Of a DNA stretch of 64,000 nt, positions 45,436-56,247 are shown piece by piece (positions within the stretch are counted from its first letter, which is position 1; the number at the start of each line of letters is the position of its first letter). The notes under the pieces were generated by a model, which ran no database searches, had not been told where the DNA came from, and saw nothing but the letters and a program-made list of their open reading frames with translations. Source of the DNA: Emergomyces orientalis (Eukaryota; Ascomycota; Eurotiomycetes; Onygenales; Ajellomycetaceae); NCBI GenBank assembly GCA_002110485.1, contig MOWL01000049.1, positions 124,001-188,000 of the forward strand. Direction: 5' to 3'. Made by a program: the position numbers and the translations under genes.

Positions 45436-46555
45436 TCACATCATGGAAACCCACAACGCTATTTCCCGTCTGTGATATCGACACTGATCGGTTTTGACCG
45501 CTGAGCAATAACGGAACCCCCTGGTGATCATATTCAGTAGGTCTGCCGACAGATCGACATCCTGGAACCCAGGGCCAGTTAGCTGGACGTTGTGGAATTG
45601 GATCGAGCGTATCATGTGCTTCCTGAGGAACACCTTGAGACAAGAATGAGAGACCTGGATATCGCAGATTTCAATCTGTTGTATGTCGTGCAGATAAAAC
45701 CGTTGAGATATCAATTCAAAAACGGATCCGCTCTGAAATAAACGCAAGACCTCCATGGTGTGGCTCAGGATGTCCCGAAGGGGATCGGCTATACCGACAA
45801 ATTTTGTGGTATCCCATGAACCGCCAGAGGTCAAATTCAATTTCCGTAGGATATTGCCATTTTTTCTCGCCTCGCGTATCGCGTCCAATGCAACACAGAA
45901 ATGGTGTTCAAGTGATTCTTCTTCCAACATCAAATCGAACAGGTAGAGCTCGAATGAACCCTCTTTTGCATCAATGTCAAAGCACATATCAAAATCAACC
46001 AGGTTAGAAAATCCACTTAACGCTGATGATAGTGCGATTAGATCCTGCTTCCCATTAATAATATCTTGCTGCTCTTTGCACTCAGACTGCAGGTCATTAT
46101 AGATAGAAATATATGGAGCAATTTCTGAAACATCTCCATCATTGTTGTTGTATTTTTGTGTTTGCGCCGAGACGTACTCCTCAGGGGTATAGACATTTGA
46201 CTGAAAATTTTCAAAATCAAGAAGCATATCTATAAAGCAGTGAGAGTTTGCCTAAGCCTAGAGGATAAAATATATTACCAGGGTTGAGCAGGCCAGGAGC
46301 TGCATAGGTGATGGAAACCACATGCCAGCGAAGGTCGGATTCGGCAAGAAGACAGAGTTTGTCCAACCCCGATTTAGAGAATTTAACTTTGATATCACGA
46401 AACAGAGAAGGGGCACATATCCCTCTCAGCTGTTTATTCACGAGAGACAGATTTTGGATATCCCTAACCGATAGATAAGAGAGAATAGCGAGAAGAGTAT
46501 CGGCGGAGAGGGCGTGGAAGAGAGGCCGGCGACATGCCGCACACAAAGAAGCCAT
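45436..46555 (-). CDS. F-box protein
   Basis: Exons 46555-46279 and 46229-45436 (49-nt intron) encode about 356 aa. The N-terminal F-box is clear: LSADTLLAILSYLSVRDIQN, then LSLVNKQLRGICAPSLFRDI, the fungal F-box pattern that binds Skp1 in SCF ubiquitin ligases. The rest has no obvious repeat domain; a long acidic helical middle (EEYVSAQTQKYNNNDGD..) precedes LRKLNLTSGGSWD and later Leu-rich stretches. The substrate is unknown. Copies of a direct repeat lie just outside both ends of the gene. Confidence 0.85.
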
Positions 46556-46960
46556 TCTGGATAAAATCTGTAGGGCATGTATCGGCAGTTAACATCTGCT
46601 CGGACAGGACTTGGTAAAAAAAAAGGGTGCAGTTTTGGGAACATTTTGCGGTGCCTCCACTCAAGAATATATTCGGTTTGGAGATCACCTAGTCACCTGA
46701 CACCATTGGTTGCTTGGAGCTATGACGGAATGTGGTCTAGCATCCACCAATTATCTGACACAAAGTCACGGCTTGCCGTCCTCCTGGTCCGGTCCGTCAA
46801 GGTCAGAACGGGGATTTTCTCAATGTACGTGCAAAAACGGCATATTGCATTGAGTGTACTATTTCTAAGGAATTACGTGGTAATCTCATATTAAATACAG
46901 GAGAAGGAACGTGACCGCTTATTAAGCGAGATTGGCATCGGCCAATTGTCTGATACAAAG
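46556..46960 (+). repeat. Direct repeat flanking F-box gene, right copy, plus 41-bp motif copy 2
   Basis: The AATTACGTGG block at 46871-46956 matches 45261-45370. At 46766-46806 lies a mutated 41-bp motif (TCACGGCTTGCCGTCCTCCT), preceded by ATTATCTGACACAAAG just as copy 3 is preceded by ATTGTCTGATACAAAG. No gene in this gap. Confidence 0.7.
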
Positions 46961-48390
46961 TCACGGCTTGGCGTCCTTCTGGTCCGGACCGTGCTGGGCA
47001 TTCTCAAGGTCACGGTGATGGTGGAAATATGCCAGAAAACATCGAAAGCGAGATAGATCAGTTACCGCTGGCTGCGGTGACAAGGTCGATGTCGAGAAGT
47101 GTGGTAGACGACATGGAACAACCGAGTGTGGAGCCCCGAACCGAGGATGCAACGTGGATCAACTTTAATTCGACGACGCGCCTATCTGCGACCCAACCAA
47201 AAGCGCAGAAACCGACACGCAAGTGGAAGAAAACTGACTCGCTCACAGCCGTCCAGCTAAATGGCACCCCAAGCATTGAATTCACAGGCAACAGCGATGG
47301 ACGCCCGAACAAACTTGACGAAATTGCATGGCTTGTAACCGAGCTGAAAGGAATAATTGCACAACAAGGCCAGGCAGTGGAGACTCTCAAAACATGCTGT
47401 GAAGAGTTAAAAGCAGACCAGAAAGAGTTAATCAGGCAAAACTCGAGCCTTAAAGATGAGATAACTGCTCTGAGAGCCCAGGTGACGCATAGACCGGATC
47501 AATGATCTTGGGCATCAATTGCCTCTCCCAGTGGAATGAATGGCGAATCCCCAACCCCTCCACCGGCCCCAACGCCCGCGTCTACAAAAGCCGACAGGAA
47601 AGACCCCCCGCTCTGCATCCGTATCAGCGCGGCACAGGCTTCCGACCCCATGCACTATGGAGGATCCCTCACAAGATACCTCCCCGTGGAAGAGGTCAAA
47701 GCGCGAATCACAGGCGCCCTACAGAAGAATACGCCAACCGAAGGAGTCGAGATCATCAGGGTAGAAACTACAAAAACAGAGTACATTATCTGCTTCTGGG
47801 ATGAAGCCTCCAAGGACACTGCCAGTGTGAACGAGGGGTGGCTCCGGAACCTGGGAAACCAAATGAAGCTGGTCAGACCCAGATTTGGTGTGGTAGTACA
47901 CCGGACACCCACACATGAAGTCGACGCTGAGGACAAACCACAAAGCATGAAGAAGATAACAGAGGAAAATGAGCTCACCCAAAAGGGATACAAGGTAGAA
48001 GAAATCGCATGGCTCAAGAAGAGGGAATCCACGCTGGGCGCGTCGGCGTCACTTGGAATATGGTTTGATAGTGCGGAAGCTGCCGAATGGGCGGTAAACA
48101 ATGCAATGGTGTTTGGACATTGACATATAGGCAGCATTGAGGCATATCAGATCAAGAAGAAATGATGCCACAGATGCCTGGCCTTTGGCCACCTGGCCTG
48201 GAACTGCAAAGAGAGACTACAATGTGGTTTCTGCACGCGAGAGCACAACTCAGCTAACTGCCCTCGAGAATCGACTCCTAAATGTGCAGACTGCGCAGAA
48301 CGCCACCCGACAGGTGCAACAGAGTGCAGATCGAGAGCCAATATCACCAGCCTTCAATGCTCTGAGCCTCAGGAACGTGTGGTTTTGCCA
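46961..48390 (+). mobile_element. LINE-C: 5' part of a GC-normal Tad-like LINE (ORF1), inactivated
   Basis: Starts with the 41-bp motif (copy 3) and an ATG at 47029. One frame runs to about 48360 with three TGA stops (47503, 48121, 48169). ORF1 features: a coiled coil (ELKGIIAQQGQAVETLKTCC), PPLCIRISAAQ..DPMHYGG, LRPRFG-like KLVRPRFGVVVHR, and zinc knuckles CHRCLAFGHLAWNC, CGFCTREHNSANC and CADCAERHPTGATEC. The stops at 48121 and 48169 fall where an Arg CGA codon would fit (FGH-x-HIG, KKK-x-CHRC). The element is cut at about 48390, so ORF2 is missing: an unusual 3' truncation for a LINE. Confidence 0.82.
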
Positions 48391-48941
48391 GTTCCCGTAC
48401 GCAGAGGCACGTTGTGTACTTTGACAATAATGTTGCCATTAAGGTTAGATAACTGTGTTTGGAGCAATGACCATTCCCAGATTCCAAGACATTCGTAGGA
48501 TCTGTAGACAGTATGTACTTTGTTGGGCACCGCAATGTAGGGTACTTGACAAGCTTCGTCATTAGCAAGGGCACAAAGCGCGAAAGGGCATTTTCGGCAC
48601 GCAGGTCTGGCTGTTGAAGAGATATAATGCAAGCCAGATCTGGTTTTCAAAAATTGACGGTATCAAATCCCCCTTCCCCTAATCATGTAGGAAGGCACTC
48701 ACGTATCGTGCACTCCCGTTTCTTCTCATTTTCCTCCTTATAAAGTCACCAATCTCATTCCTCACCTATGGATAGATTGGGAAACTGGATCTATGTCTAT
48801 GTACATTAAATCAGTTCCTAACCAAAAAAACCAGGAGAGAATTGTGCTGCAAAGTGGGGCGCTGGCCTAGAGCGTAAAGCATGCTAGAACAGAGTGTGTG
48901 CTACCAAAATATCAAGGGCTCTAACACCTTGATGTCAAGAA
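48391..48941. other. Intergenic
   Basis: Downstream of the LINE-C break. No gene seen. Confidence 0.35.
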
Positions 48942-49193
48942 TCAACCAACGAACCCCGTAGAACTATGCTTCTGTACTTCTGTAGCTTTAATATCATCAA
49001 TAGGCTTTTTAAATGCTTGGATGATTGGCGCATACAGAACCTCTGGGTCCTTTGGACTGCCAGTGAAAATTTCACCCTTGCGTATGGGAAACAAGATTGC
49101 CCGCAACTCTCTGCAGAGCGGCTTGACACATTCAAATATTGGCGGGAACTCCCTCAAGATGAATCCAAAGCCTTTGTCTTCAGCTTTGTTCAT
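48942..49193 (-). CDS. Short hypothetical ORF
   Basis: 83-codon minus-strand frame, DKGFGFILREFPPIFECVKP then RAILFPIRKGEIFTGSPKDP and a Lys-rich end. The composition is protein-like but no family or splice extension is seen. Possibly a gene fragment. Confidence 0.25.
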   Translation of the reverse strand: MNKAEDKGFGFILREFPPIFECVKPLCRELRAILFPIRKGEIFTGSPKDPEVLYAPIIQAFKKPIDDIKATEVQKHSSTGFVG

Positions 49194-49230
49194 ATGGCCA
49201 AGCTTAGCATTCGCAATGTCTCAGAGCAAC

Positions 49231-49475
49231 CATGGCCTGGCCATGCTGAAAATCATTCCTAGGGGAAAAAATCCCCTATTCTTCAGAATATGCATGGTGC
49301 CTGGTCATGTCATTCATCTGGCAGAATCCTCTAAGAATGACATTCAGCATGGCCAGGTCATGACAATTGGGGATATGATATTCCCCTAAGAATGTATCCG
49401 GCATGGTCAGGCCATGATGTTCTAGACGAATAGGGATATTTTCCCCCCAATGACATCTGGCATGATTAAGCCATG
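49231..49475. repeat. Cluster of five CATG...CATG palindromes
   Basis: CATGGCCTGGCCATG (49231-49245), CATGGTGCCTGGTCATG (49293-49309), CATGGCCAGGTCATG (49348-49362), CATGGTCAGGCCATG (49402-49416) and CATGATTAAGCCATG (49461-49475), spaced 54-62 bp. Between them are three GGGGA..T..CCCC-type palindromes (near 49262, 49370 and 49430). It looks like a diverged tandem array of palindromic units. Confidence 0.75.
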
Positions 49476-49917
49476 CATACTCTGAAGTCAATTAAACCAT
49501 GCCAAGGTAAAGTCTTCAAGAAAGATCATAATGCTGTGTTAATTGGGTATCAACAAATTGGGGTAGATGAGTCCTGTCAATGGTCATAAAATAGAAAACT
49601 CGCAGATAGAAAGATCTCCGGTTCTTAATCATGAAGCCCTTAGACTTAAAGCCAATCACAAGAAGTATATATTAATTGTATAGGAGCAAATTGAAAGCAG
49701 TGAGGAAATTTAGAAATTCAAAAGTTCAGAAAGACAGATGTTCAAGGGTTCCAGAGATGAAACCTGTTGGATTACCCGAAATAGCCGCTGGAGACTCACT
49801 GATGACGGCAGTACAGGCAACTGGTAACTGGGGGTATACTTCCGTGCGGTGAGATTAAGTGTAGGAGGTGGCGGGGCACGCGGAGAGGTACGACGTGATT
49901 AACTTCACATGCGATTT
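49476..49917. other. Intergenic
   Basis: No supported gene. Confidence 0.35.
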
Positions 49918-50888
49918 TCAATACAGTCGGCTTTGGCTCCACCATCCCATCGGATGATTCATCTCAAACCAAGTCTCCCGTGGCGATGGCGAGCGTTTTC
50001 TCTTCCTTTCTGCCTTTCCCTTCTCCCTAACATAACGGATGCCCGCAAATTCGAAGACCTCAGGTGCTTCTGCAGGCAGATCTCTGTTCGCGAAGACTAC
50101 CTCGCGAGGGACTTTCAATTTCACGTAATCATTGCTAATGAATTGAAACACGAGTCCGTATTTCCCGCGAGTGCTTTCTAATCGAAATTCCTCCAGCCCA
50201 GCATACTTGGGGGGGAAGAATGGCCCAAAATCACAGTCAGTGTCCGAATTAAAATAGACATGTCCATGCATCTGTGTCTCTTGCCGCGCAGGCAGGAGCT
50301 GGCCCGAACGGCCGTTCTTGTCCAGATGATAGAACTCGACATATTTTGATGGATACATGTCTGAACTATAGCAATAGTCGACATGATCTACTGAATATAG
50401 GCAGAAGTTCTTGCCGGCAATTGGCTCAAGGGGTATTTCGCTCTGCTTTGCATTTTTGAGAGAGTCATACATTTCTTGGACCTCTCTTTCCTTGTCTCGA
50501 TCGAAGGCTCGCTGGCCGTCCTTGGCTTGTTTGTTGCGCTCTCTCGTCTCCTGTAGCTCCAGCCTCCGTTCTTTGCGTTCCGCTTTAAGTTCGTAGTAGT
50601 AATCGGCATCTGACCCGTTGTAGGACCTGTTCGACGCGGTATCAACCTGATCAATCTCACCCTCCTCATTGACCTGGATTGAAGATGTTGCTGTCAGCGT
50701 TTCTCCCAATCACGTTCAGCGATCGGGTGCCTCATAGCACTTACATCTGCTTCAGAATCAATAGAGAAACCCGAAACGCTGGAAAGATCTTCATCAAAGT
50801 CTTCAGGAGTCACATCTCGATCTTCTTTGATTGTGAGAGCATGCAAACGACGGTACCATGCTGGAAGCTTCTGGCTTGGGTTAACCAT
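49918..50888 (-). CDS. Hypothetical protein, charged N-terminal helix and folded C-terminus
   Basis: Exons 50888-50745 and 50673-49918 join in phase to 299 aa. Start MVNPSQKLPAWYRRLHALTI; an acidic Ser-rich stretch (DFDEDLSSVSGFSIDSEAD); a long Arg/Lys/Glu helix around 80-130 (YYYELKAERKERRLELQETR); then a globular part (LEPIAGKNFCLYSVDHVDYC, MYPSKYVEFYHLDKNGRSG, GHVYFNSDTDCDFGPFFPP, GIRYVREKGKAERKRKRSPS). The last basic run may be a nuclear localisation signal. An upstream in-frame Met at 50924 is possible. Function unknown. Confidence 0.7.
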
Positions 50889-51561
50889 GATGAAAATTCT
50901 TCGTAAATCACGCACAGTTTTCAAATCTCATTCAGCACCCAAAAAGTTCTTCGCCAGAACCGCCTTTAGCAGCTTCCATAATGGAAAATCGGGCGATTTT
51001 CGGAACAGTAGTACAGAGAAGTTCCCTTCGCCGAAGCATAAGCTAGATTGAATCTGCTCCCGCTTACTAATATGCCTTTATGCTACACCCAAATGGATAC
51101 AACGCAGGTATTCTTCAAAAAGAGCCAGAGGAAATCTGCGGCGTTGCGAGAAGAGTCCCACCTGTTTGTCTTAAACTGGCATCAAAACTTGTATTGGGTG
51201 TTAAGCTATTTACACCTCCCAACTCTTTCTATTCTTGTACCTGCTCCTTGTGCCTGGATGTTAATCCCCTGAAGGTTAGATATTTCTCAGTCAGCCCATA
51301 CAATACTTAAATTGGCTGTCGCTCATTTCAATGATCAAGAATATCTCTTCATGCTGGAAAGTCACCCGAGGTTGCGCATGGTCCCGGAATATCCCCCCAT
51401 TCATCACGGCTATGTTTTTTATTCATACCTGACGCCCTGCGTTATTGGGGCAAGTTCTTCCTTCGTTTTGGTTGATATATCCATCGTCAACAAGGTTGAC
51501 TGATATTTTCCTCTTTTTTCTTTGTCTTGAACTGGCATCAGGCTTGTATTTACATATCTCC
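50889..51561. other. Intergenic
   Basis: No supported gene. Confidence 0.35.
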
Positions 51562-52089
51562 TTAGCAATCTCTGGAGATCTGCATGCGTGTTCCCAGATT
51601 ACTTCGCCAGTTGCTTCTGGACCATCGCACACATTGTTTGAGGAACTTCGGGCCCTCCTCTAGCGTCGTGAGAACCTCGGCATCGGGATGGGATTGGAAG
51701 TAGGTTTTGAATCCGTGAGTGACCATCCAGCGCGTCAGGAAGTTGTCGTCATCCGCGTTGAGCGATTTGCCAAGCCAGGTCTCATTGACAAAAGCTTCCA
51801 TGCAGGATTGGAGGATCTCCGTGCGATAGGCAACCGTTCGGCCGGAGAGGCAGGGAACACCTCCATCCATATACGTGGTCGCAGTACAGTCGAAGTTTCT
51901 TCGCTCTAGATACAATGCGCCCAGGAACCACCAGATGTACTGGAAGGAGATCATTGGATTGTTAGGTGCCTGCACACGCTGGCATGTGGCCACGCCTCCC
52001 ATGCGAGGATCCTTAAACGGAGCAAGGATCCATGGGACAAGGCATTCGGGCCACAGAACATCACCATCTGCGAGGACAACAATGACTTT
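51562..52089 (-). pseudogene. Truncated GT2 family glycosyltransferase (polysaccharide synthase-like)
   Basis: A coherent minus-strand exon begins after an acceptor at 52090: KVIVVLADGDVLWPECLVPW, GGVATCQRV, FLGALYLERRNFDCTATTYM, DGGVPCLSGRTVAYR, LNADDDNFLTRWMVTHG and LKQCVRWSRSNWRSNL. These are the D, DxD-like, ED-equivalent and QxxRW (KQCVRW) blocks of processive GT2 enzymes such as fungal Cps1-like synthases. The frame then departs from the family and stops at 51562, where membrane helices should follow. N-terminal exons are not found. A gene fragment missing both ends. Confidence 0.75.
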
Positions 52090-52567
52090 CTGTGAAAGAA
52101 TCGGATCAGATCAGGTGGCCAGAAAGGGGGGCCGAAGGCATATCTTTATACTCCGCCGCCCTATGAGATATCCCAATCACGTCTCCGCTACGGCTTGCGC
52201 AGGATCAATATTGCCATTATATAATGGGCACTGCCGTCTGGGGAAACATGGGACAGAGAAATGTTATGCATGCAATATTTCGCGATTCCATGCCGGCTGG
52301 TGCTACTTCCTGGATATCGGCCTGGCTCGGCTAGCTTTGATCGGGAATGTCACGATTTTAAGCAAAGCATACCTTTGTATGCCTTCAGCCCCTGGCCTAC
52401 TGCTAATGGTTTACAGTGCGCTCTCCACCCTAGAGCCTATTCAATTGTGAGTTTCACAAAGTCTATAGGAAATTCTAGGACCTCCCAAAAATTGGCTGCG
52501 TTCAAATTCGCCTAGGCGTATATCCAAATAAGACTTTAACGTACATGCTCAAAACGCAACACAGGCT
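52090..52567. other. Intergenic
   Basis: No missing GT2 exon is recognisable here, and no other gene. Confidence 0.35.
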
Positions 52568-54103
52568 TTAATTCGATTCCGAGTTGTCGTATGAAACATC
52601 ACTTGCCTCCGACATTTTCGACCGTTTCTGTTTGCTGAAATCGCCATCACTTGGTCTTTTACGCATCGGTCTCTCAGGCAGCGGCAGGCGGGAGACATCA
52701 CCGTCTTTGATTTCAGGGGACGGAGCCAGATCATCCTCCACTGTTTGAGTTAGGTCTCTGTTGGGTCGTAAAGGGAGGATAATGCGATCAAGTTCGTCTG
52801 CTGCGCCCTCAGAAGAGATCCTCTTTCCCCGGTACAGTGGTGACCTGTTGAGCTCATCAGCATGACTCCCAAAATCCGTCTTGTCATAGAAATCGTCCTC
52901 CAGCTGGGCCGCGACCGCATGGACCCCAATACATGTGCAGATTATGATCACGTTCGCAGCGAGAGAAAAATCGTCAGTTTTAGGTGCTCCAGGTGCTATT
53001 TCACCAGCGAGCCTTCTCAGTTCCCCCATCAGAGCTGTGTGCTGTTCCTTCACCTTCTCACCCGTTAATTCGATGCCTTCAAATGCCTCGAGGTCCTCTA
53101 TAGTAAGCGCGATATCAAGGTAATCGTCATCAGAAAGACCATCGGATTCATTGCAAATTCTTTGCCAGTCGGTTGGCTGCCAGTCCATAATATTCAGCTG
53201 CCGTCTGAGGCGGTCGGCCGTGATTGAAGGCTGGGACTCAAGAAGAATAATGCATAGATGCAGAAGACTTTGATGGACAGTAGGCCTTCCGGTCTATTGA
53301 AACAGTGAGCGGAGAAGAGCAGCAGGTGAAATGGAAGTACCTACCAGGGTTGATGTTGCAGCATCGTCACTTGCCGTCAGACGGGCCAGATTCTCGTCCA
53401 GTTCCTCTATCCCCCGCTCGTATCGTCCCTTGATGTCCATCAACTCTTCCCGAAGACGTGGCAGTTCATATAGCCCTTTATAGTTTTCAGCCATATGGAA
53501 TGCCCATTCGATCATATCCATCCTCCCTAAACAATCCCCAAGAAGACAGAGGAGAGAGTCGAGCGCCCAGCTCTTGGGGTGCTGGGTGTTCTTCGTTTGC
53601 TGTTTGCTGGTGATCCTTTCCATGTGATATCTGAGGATATGCAGACAATCCTTCAACCGCTTTACGCCCTTCTTTACTTCTGCCTCCTTGGTTGTTTGGA
53701 GAAGATATTGGAGCCCAGACTCGAATGCCTCCGCAAATTTCAACCATTCGAGCTTCACGATTTCCAGATACTCGATCATCACTGCATCGCAACAGTCACA
53801 GACGGCTTTAAATTCTCCCGCGAGCCCTTCGTTCTTTATAATCTCCTGATATGCTTGTTGAACAACTCGGGGTGCTCTCCGAGAAGCAGCTGCGGCGTGG
53901 AGAAAGCTTTGCTCATCGCCTAGCCATCGCAAAGAAATATCTTGGACTCCAGGGACATTCGGCTTCTTGTTGGAGGCGATAAATAGAACATCTTTCCCAC
54001 GAACCACATGGGCTCCGTAGGCGTCCTTAGGGGATAGCCCAGTGCGAGGAATCACGGAGGATTCCGGATCGTCAATGCGGTAGAGGTTTACTTTGGTTGC
54101 CAT
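52568..54103 (-). CDS. Hypothetical two-domain helical protein
   Basis: Exons 54103-53345 and 53293-52568 (51-nt intron 53294-53344) join in phase to 494 aa. The N-terminal half (MATKVNLYRIDDPESS.., DVLFIASNKKPNVPGVQDIS, AVCDCCDAVMIEYLEIVKLE, LKDCLHILRYHMERI) is helical. The second half has RLRRQLNIMDWQPTDWQRIC, a hydrophobic segment NVIIICTCIGVHAVAAQL that is probably a buried helix, and a basic Ser/Lys tail (PMRKRPSDGDFSKQKRSKMS). No recognised motif. Confidence 0.65.
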
Positions 54104-54915
54104 TGCGGTACCTGATTACTATCGTGAGCAAACCCCGATACGTGCATTGTGGTGTGTAAGGGATTCTTTACCTATCTTCTTGTGATAGTTTATGATGCCG
54201 ATGACATTGTGCGTACCTCGGAAATGGAAGAACTTCGGTAGGAGCAAAGGTCTGGTTGAACGATCCAGGGCACTGGGGCAATCAAACATTCTTATACCAA
54301 ACCGCCCAACTCTTACTACAGGGCTTACAAGGAAAAAAAAAATCAAAAAATCAAAAACATAAACATATTGAAACAATCTATTGGACTGGCTGCCTCCTAT
54401 CAAAGTAGTAAGAAGCCATACTTTTTTTTTGCAAGGAACAACAGTAGATTCACAAGATCAACAAACAACAGTGGGATAGCGACAACAACAGTGAGTCTAG
54501 ACTTCGAAAATGAGGAAAATAGTCTTAGCGGCTCCATTAACTCAAATTTTGCTAATAATCCAATCAGTTAGACAAGAATGAGTGAAAATTGTACCGGAAT
54601 ACTGGCGACAAGGCGCCCCGGTTGTGCCTTTCAGGCACAGACCACCGTTGTGGGGTATGCATTTTTAGCGTCGTTATTTCAAAAACAGATTGGAAATAAT
54701 GGCCTGCTTCTAGAGCCCTGATGATGTCCTCTGCTGTGACCATCGCGGGTATACCAACTCGATGGGTTTGTATGGCTCTTCGCCAACTTAAACCAATATT
54801 TGCATGCCCATCTCAACCATTTCTCACTATAGTGCTACGTGGCATTAGATTCCATTTCCTAGCTTAGCAAGCCACCAACTGCCAATGAATATCGCATAGA
54901 AAATGACGCAAAAGT
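54104..54915. other. Intergenic, A/T-rich
   Basis: Poly-A and poly-T runs near 54330 and 54420. No gene seen. Probably the 3' flank of the AAA ATPase gene and the 5' flank of the hypothetical gene. Confidence 0.4.
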
Positions 54916-56247
54916 TCACTCCTTCATTGGGAATTGCTCCTGAGCTTCTCTAATAGCATGATTAGGATCTTTACATTTCCATAGATAGTTCTGGATATCC
55001 GCCGGGTTATACTGGCGATCGGGAACTCGATTGGCGAACTTAGTAGCTATGGTGTGGTCTTCGTGGGGGTACATATGCTGGAAAATCGACTTTATTTGCT
55101 CTTTTGACGCTAGTGTAAATTCCACTTCCATGTCCACACGTCCCGGGCGGATAAGGGCCGCATCAAGTTGACGTCGGTAGTTTGTGGTCATGACCAAGAT
55201 TCTCCCGTCGGATGATGAGACGCCGTCGATCGCGTTCAAGAGGCCGGAGAGTGATACTTGGTTGTTTTGCCTCGCGCCGTCCTGCTGTATGGCTCGCATT
55301 TTCTCGCGGTTGATTCCAGCACTGTCGATATCCTCAATGAGGAGGACACAACGGCGCGGTAGATGGCTACAGAGCCACTGGAGTTCATCGTCGGTCATGT
55401 TTTGACCCGTCAAGCTCAACGTGTAAATATCCAGACCGAATTTACCCGCCAAAGCAAGCGCAAGGCTGGTTTTCCCAGTCCCAGGGGGTCCATTGAATAG
55501 GTAACCACGGCGGTACGGCCTTTCTGTTTTCGCATACGCTGACTGAGCGTTCAAGAAACTGAACATGTCATTGTAAACCTCTTCCTTCCGCCCCTCTTCC
55601 AGGGAAATACTTTCGAGCGACCGACGACTCGTGCATTTGACAGGCTGCCACGGAGTCTTAGTCTGGCGGGCAAGCTTTCCTCCCGGGCTGAAAATTGCAA
55701 TGTGGGATTGGTTCTTGGAGATGTGACATGACCTGGCTTCTGCGAGTAATCTTTGAATTGGCTTGCAGGACCAGCCTAAAACTCTCAGGCTGTAGCGCTC
55801 CTCAGAGTAGAACTCGAATCTTCTTTCCATCCGCCGAAACTGAAATATTGAACGCCCGCATAGGAATAAACAAATTGTGTTGGGCCGAAATCGATAATCC
55901 CGCAATGCTCCAACGGTTTTCCAGTCCCACTCTGTCTTCTTAGGCGCGTTCTCTCCACTCCATTCCTCACTTCTAACCCTCCAAGACAGGCACCCGGTAA
56001 ACCGGGATTCTAGAAACGTGGTTAGATGTTCGTGCTCCTCACTGCGAGGTTCAATTTCTACCTCCACGGCACAGAATTTCCAGATTCCATCATATACCCA
56101 GATACAGACATAAACAAATGCACATCCGACAATCAGGATATTGGACAGAAGGCCCAGGTTGGGAGCTCCGTGGAATGTGTCAATAAATATGGATCCAGGG
56201 AATATGGTATTCAAAAGCGAACCAACGAGGCTTGATGCCTGGTCCAT
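54916..56247 (-). CDS. BCS1-like AAA ATPase
   Basis: 443-aa intronless protein starting MDQASSLVGSLL at 56247. An N-terminal hydrophobic segment (LLSNILIVGCAFVYVCIWVY) and a BCS1_N-like region precede the AAA module: Walker A GPPGTGKTS, Walker B CVLLIEDIDSA, second region of homology LVMTTNYRRQLDAALIRPGR with arginine finger, then the C-terminal lid. BCS1 proper inserts the Rieske protein into mitochondrial complex III. Filamentous fungi carry many paralogues, often in incompatibility or accessory regions, and this looks like one of them rather than the core gene. Upstream in-frame codons to 56385 lack conserved sequence. Confidence 0.88.
   Translation of the reverse strand: MDQASSLVGSLLNTIFPGSIFIDTFHGAPNLGLLSNILIVGCAFVYVCIWVYDGIWKFCAVEVEIEPRSEEHEHLTTFLESRFTGCLSWRVRSEEWSGENAPKKTEWDWKTVGALRDYRFRPNTICLFLCGRSIFQFRRMERRFEFYSEERYSLRVLGWSCKPIQRLLAEARSCHISKNQSHIAIFSPGGKLARQTKTPWQPVKCTSRRSLESISLEEGRKEEVYNDMFSFLNAQSAYAKTERPYRRGYLFNGPPGTGKTSLALALAGKFGLDIYTLSLTGQNMTDDELQWLCSHLPRRCVLLIEDIDSAGINREKMRAIQQDGARQNNQVSLSGLLNAIDGVSSSDGRILVMTTNYRRQLDAALIRPGRVDMEVEFTLASKEQIKSIFQHMYPHEDHTIATKFANRVPDRQYNPADIQNYLWKCKDPNHAIREAQEQFPMKE

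Noticed and set aside
47655..48137. Minus-strand 160-codon ORF
   Set aside because: Antisense to the zinc-knuckle ORF1 of LINE-C, which has clear family motifs.
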